47,452 nt of DNA. Origin: Caloranaerobacter sp. TR13. Its GTDB lineage: Bacteria > Bacillota > Clostridia > Tissierellales > Thermohalobacteraceae. The stretch is from the NCBI RefSeq assembly GCF_001316435.1, contig NZ_JXLL01000015.1:1-47452 (forward strand), in the 5' to 3' direction. Shown here piece after piece: positions 44,752-47,452 of this stretch; the stretch's first letter is position 1, and each line of letters opens with the position of its first letter. A program made the position numbers and the translations under genes. The notes beneath the pieces are model-generated. The model did not search any database and was not told where the DNA came from. It was given only the letters and a program-made list of their open reading frames with translations.

Positions 44752-44794
44752 AGAAAAAAAGCATGTCATTTTCCTACAGAAAATGACATGCTTT
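44752..44794 (-). terminator. Terminator after the DUF445 gene
   Basis: A 16-base-pair stem (44758-44773 with 44779-44794, arms GCATGTCATTTTC and GAAAATGACATGC), then a T run on the minus strand. Confidence 0.9.
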
Positions 44795-45395
44795 AAAATA
44801 TTATAACTAATACACCTTGTATGATACCTATTAAAAATCCTAAAACGCCCCCTAAAATTTCTATATGCTTCAGTTCTCGTTTTGCAATAGAAATGATTAT
44901 ACTCTCTATCTTTTCTAATTCAAAAGAGTTAATTTTTTCTTCTATCATTTCTGAAAGCTTAACTTCATTTGTCGCCTTATGAACCATTTTTTCAATTAAA
45001 TCTTTTAATATTCTTTCTCCTTCAGAATCAACCATTTCATTTACATAACTAAAAATCATATTCTTAAAAGTACTTGGTATTATTGAAGGTAATTTTTCAT
45101 CAATAACTTCATTAATTTTTCTCTTAATAATAAATATAATATTTGAAAGATTTTCCTGTTCAATCACCTTATCAATAATTTCATTAATTGATACAAGTTC
45201 ATCTTCCACGACTTGCCCAATGCTTTTTGCTATCTCTTGCCTTCGTTTTGGAATCAATCCCTGTATTTTTACATTTATAATAGGTATTATCACAGGTTTT
45301 AACGGCCTGAATATCAATTTAATAGCTATTATATTGGTTATCCAACCTATCATAGCTCCAATTACCGCTAAAGTAAGTATTTTAATAATTATCAT
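44793..45395 (-). CDS. DUF445 family membrane protein
   Basis: 200 aa. An N-terminal membrane helix (LTLAVIGAMIGWITNIIAIK) with the family signature ITNIIAIKLIFRP leads into helical segments (IQGLIPKRRQEIAKSIG) and a C-terminal helix (GGVLGFLIGIIQGVLVIIF). It is shorter than the 370-400 aa of YheB-like members, as in many clostridial versions. Function unknown. Ribosome binding site GAGGTG before ATG 45395. Confidence 0.88.
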   Translation of the reverse strand: MIIIKILTLAVIGAMIGWITNIIAIKLIFRPLKPVIIPIINVKIQGLIPKRRQEIAKSIGQVVEDELVSINEIIDKVIEQENLSNIIFIIKRKINEVIDEKLPSIIPSTFKNMIFSYVNEMVDSEGERILKDLIEKMVHKATNEVKLSEMIEEKINSFELEKIESIIISIAKRELKHIEILGGVLGFLIGIIQGVLVIIF

Positions 45396-45409
45396 GTTAT
45401 CACCTCGTA

Positions 45410-45437
45410 TAATCGTTACTGGTTATTCGCTATTCGT
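45410..45437. repeat. Heptad repeats in the DUF445 leader, block 1
   Basis: Four in-phase units: TAATCGT at 45410, TACTGGT at 45417, TATTCGC at 45424 and TATTCGT at 45431. They match the reverse complement of the pheS block (AACTGGC, TATTCGT, AGTTCGC) and end four bases from the ribosome binding site. Confidence 0.7.
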
Positions 45438-45502
45438 GAAATTTAAAAAACTAAAAATGTAAAGCTTAATTTTTCATAAAACTTTTAATATTACTATTAA
45501 AT

Positions 45503-45544
45503 AGTTGGTAGCCAATAGTTGATAGACAAAAATAAATAGCAACT
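45503..45544. repeat. Heptad repeats in the DUF445 leader, block 2
   Basis: Six in-phase units, most starting with AG: AGTTGGT at 45503, AGCCAAT at 45510, AGTTGAT at 45517, AGACAAA at 45524, AGCAACT at 45538. Degenerate, but the period of seven is clear. Confidence 0.55.
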
Positions 45545-45552
45545 AATATCTG

Positions 45553-45561
45553 ATTATAACA
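45553..45561 (-). promoter_or_regulatory. Extended -10 upstream of the DUF445 gene
   Basis: Minus-strand TGtTATAAT. The -35 is weak. It would put both heptad blocks inside the 5' leader. Confidence 0.45.
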
Positions 45562-45602
45562 CAATTTTTGTTTTCTTAAAATAGTATTAACTTTAAACCA
45601 AA

Positions 45603-45634
45603 CAAAAAACTCCCAAGCAAATTCCCTTGGAAGT
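45603..45634 (-). terminator. Terminator after ytxC
   Basis: ACTCCCAAG (45609-45617) pairs with CTTGGAAGT (45626-45634), followed on the minus strand by TTTTTTG. Confidence 0.8.
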
Positions 45635-45635
45635 A

Positions 45636-46556
45636 TTATTTTTCCTTCTCAATCTTAATTTTATTATCCTTTTCTTTCAAACATAATCTACATCCAGGAC
45701 AAACTGATACCTTATTCTGAAAAACACTTTTTATTACTTTTATTATTTCTCTATCTTGGATACTTTTTTCTATATGAATTATTATTTTTTTTGGTGCAAT
45801 AGTTATTAATGAGCTAATAAGTAAATCATCATAATTCATTTCATTTTCTGAAATTTCCTCTGCAAGCTCTTGAAAAATATCATTATCAATTAAATTCATT
45901 TTTTTATCTAACAATTGATAAGTTCCATCATTCTTAAATATTATATTAACTAAATCAACTTTAGATTCTTGTAATTCAACAAAATATTGCAATACTCGAA
46001 TAAACTCTCTATATTCCTTTTCAACAAAGAAATCTTCTATATTTTTCTCCAGTGCCTCCTCAATTAATTCTGTGAAAAATTTAAGTCTAAAGTTTATCAA
46101 ACCATCTATTATTAAATTATCATTTTCCTCTAAAAAATCCATTACAGTTTTCAATATTTTTGCCTTTTTACTTATTTGAGGCATTATACCTTCCCGAAGT
46201 ACATATTCATTTCTATTAAGATAATCAACGACTCTAGATTTTATCACTTTTTTATCTTCTGAATCTAAATAATAGCATTTTTCAATTATTAATCTATCTA
46301 TTATCTTTTCTTGATAAACATCAATCACTATATCTGTTATTGCCTCTGCAATATAATAGTTGAAAATATTTTTTATATTTTTATATTTAACACCTTTTTT
46401 ATCTTTAATAAAATATGTTGCAAAATTTATGTCACCTATTTTTTCTATCTTTTCATCTATATGAATTTTTTCTCTTTCGAAAAAATATAATTGCTTATTT
46501 ATTATTTCAATTATTTTCTCAAAATTCTCTTTAAATCCTATAGTCAGCAAATTCAA
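45636..46556 (-). CDS. ytxC: YtxC-family sporulation protein
   Basis: About 306 aa, soluble and largely helical. The segment KNIFNYYIAEAITDIVIDVY and the C-terminal DDLLISSLITIAPKKIIIHI fit the YtxC family, annotated as putative sporulation proteins of unknown mechanism. A C-terminal CPGCRLC motif may bind metal. ytxC is commonly next to thrS in Firmicutes; here five annotated genes lie between. The frame opens at GTG 46565, fused to AAGGAG; TTG 46556, eight bases away, is preferred. Confidence 0.82.
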   Translation of the reverse strand: MNLLTIGFKENFEKIIEIINKQLYFFEREKIHIDEKIEKIGDINFATYFIKDKKGVKYKNIKNIFNYYIAEAITDIVIDVYQEKIIDRLIIEKCYYLDSEDKKVIKSRVVDYLNRNEYVLREGIMPQISKKAKILKTVMDFLEENDNLIIDGLINFRLKFFTELIEEALEKNIEDFFVEKEYREFIRVLQYFVELQESKVDLVNIIFKNDGTYQLLDKKMNLIDNDIFQELAEEISENEMNYDDLLISSLITIAPKKIIIHIEKSIQDREIIKVIKSVFQNKVSVCPGCRLCLKEKDNKIKIEKEK

Positions 46557-46628
46557 AAATGTCACTCCTTTCTAATGTACTAGTAGTATATGTTTTTAAT
46601 ATTGCTATATTCATTTTTCACGATTACA

Positions 46629-47375
46629 TTAATTGTATACTAAAGGAATAATTGAACCTATATCTATTATTTTTTTATTACTGAGTATAACTGGTTTTTT
46701 TCCGTATTTTTTCAAAAAAACATTAATGTCTAAAAAATTCGGATGATGTTGATACTCACCTGTAAACGCTAACTGTATATCACTAATAAATCCTGTTGCA
46801 CCACCTATAAATCCATAATCTAAACCAGGCAAATCGATATATCCACTATTTATAAACAATGTATCAATAGAGTATTTATTACACTCTTTATATATCGAAG
46901 GATCAGAAGTTATTATTGCATTATCTGATACTATACAAGTTGAACATTTAGAATATCCTTGTTTTACATTTATAAATTCTATACCCAATTTTTCTAAATA
47001 ATATTTAAGTTTTTCATCTGTATATTTAAAATTATGTATAGCGTAACGTGAAACTCTTGCTACATTATATGCAATGTTTTCTGGATAGTTTCTTTTTAGT
47101 TTTCTCTCACCTTTAATCAATTTAAGATGTGTATTTTTAAGCATATCTTTGTAATAATCGTAAACATTTGGAGCTATAATAAGCGTCTGATAATCTATTG
47201 GATGTATTACAATGTCAGGATGATATGATATAGCATCATATACTTCTTCACATTTAACAGTTTTAATCACATGAATATCGAGCTCGGTTAATGTATTTAT
47301 TACTTTCTCACTCACACTACCATCTATAATAACTGCTTTTGCTTTTTGAATAGGTATAAATGGATTTTTTCTCAT
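46629..47375 (-). CDS. DUF6873-type (GME-fold) protein
   Basis: 248 aa, soluble. Motifs such as KQGYSKCSTCIVSDNAIITS and GFIGGATGFISDIQLAFTGE recall DUF6873/GME-fold proteins, which share the beta-propeller of arginine deiminase and amidinotransferases. The reaction is unknown; the Cys-containing loop may carry catalytic residues. It lies 72 bases before ytxC and may be co-transcribed. Ribosome binding site TGGAGG six bases before ATG 47375. Confidence 0.78.
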   Translation of the reverse strand: MRKNPFIPIQKAKAVIIDGSVSEKVINTLTELDIHVIKTVKCEEVYDAISYHPDIVIHPIDYQTLIIAPNVYDYYKDMLKNTHLKLIKGERKLKRNYPENIAYNVARVSRYAIHNFKYTDEKLKYYLEKLGIEFINVKQGYSKCSTCIVSDNAIITSDPSIYKECNKYSIDTLFINSGYIDLPGLDYGFIGGATGFISDIQLAFTGEYQHHPNFLDINVFLKKYGKKPVILSNKKIIDIGSIIPLVYN

Positions 47376-47389
47376 CGTATACCTCCAGC

Positions 47390-47418
47390 TAAAAAAATAA
47401 ACTCCCGAAAACGGGAGT
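47390..47418 (-). terminator. Terminator after the tRNA
   Basis: ACTCCCG (47401-47407) pairs with CGGGAGT (47412-47418), followed by a T-rich tail on the minus strand. Confidence 0.85.
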
Positions 47419-47425
47419 CTTCTTT

Positions 47426-47452
47426 TGGAGGCGGCACCCAGATTCGAACTGG
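47426..47452 (-). tRNA. tRNA-Cys, 3' part only
   Basis: The minus strand reads the T arm with GTTCGAATC, the acceptor strand TGCCGCC, discriminator T and encoded CCA. A U discriminator with this acceptor sequence is typical of tRNA-Cys. The anticodon lies beyond the window edge, so identity is inferred. Confidence 0.75.

Overview
This window is a low-GC chromosomal segment from an anaerobic, spore-forming member of the Clostridia. Tissierellales-like lineages are plausible, but the species cannot be fixed from sequence alone. The pointers are very AT-rich coding sequence with strong purine-rich ribosome binding sites, T-box leaders in front of argS, pheST and thrS, a candidate L20-type leader before infC, a GerMN-domain lipoprotein and a YtxC-family sporulation protein, and amino-acid fermentation genes (ptb-iorA-iorB). 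Nearly all genes are on the minus strand; the four on the plus strand begin at 8313, 10784, 11378 and 34711. I see no phage, insertion sequence, CRISPR array or rRNA gene. The only RNA gene is the 3' end of a probable tRNA-Cys at the right edge.

Layout from left to right: (i) 1-3.5 kb, a keto-acid fermentation operon read ptb, iorA, iorB. (ii) 3.7-8.2 kb, a B12/radical-SAM protein coupled to a membrane protein and a TPR protein, preceded by an acetyltransferase. (iii) 8.3-13.4 kb, an anchored protein of unknown role, a MATE exporter, two small plus-strand genes, a gene of unknown function and a lytic transglycosylase. (iv) 13.5-15.6 kb, argS under a T-box. (v) 15.6-23.9 kb, a leftward run of U32 peptidase, mutS2, DUF523, GerMN lipoprotein and FMN dehydrogenase, with DUF421 and zapA upstream. 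(vi) 24-28.2 kb, pheST under a T-box. (vii) 28.2-31 kb, an RNA methyltransferase and a TrkA/TrkH potassium uptake pair. (viii) 31.1-32.5 kb, infC-rpmI-rplT with an attenuator leader. (ix) 33-39.2 kb, PepV dipeptidase, a short FtsH-like protease, and an OPT peptide transporter operon carrying a PqqD-like protein and a small anchored protein. (x) 39.3-41.6 kb, thrS under a T-box. (xi) 41.7-47.4 kb, small membrane proteins, CstA, DUF445, YtxC, a DUF6873-type protein and the tRNA.

The functional theme is translation and amino-acid/peptide economy. Peptides and carbon-starvation substrates enter (OPT, CstA), dipeptides are cleaved (PepV), keto acids from amino acids are oxidised to acyl-CoA and then acyl-phosphate (Ior, Ptb), and tRNA charging feeds back on argS, pheST and thrS.

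The least explained signals are: (a) tandem degenerate seven-base repeats sitting inside the 5' leaders of pheS, thrS and the DUF445 gene, two of which share the same words; (b) a leader before the OPT transporter with two mutually exclusive nine-base-pair hairpins just downstream of a CodY-like box embedded in a putative promoter; (c) a stand-alone PqqD-like domain protein in that transporter operon, facing a reduced FtsH; and (d) two good ribosome binding sites followed by AUA where a start codon would be expected. Many start codons were moved inward from the longest reading frame because a strong ribosome binding site lies inside the frame.
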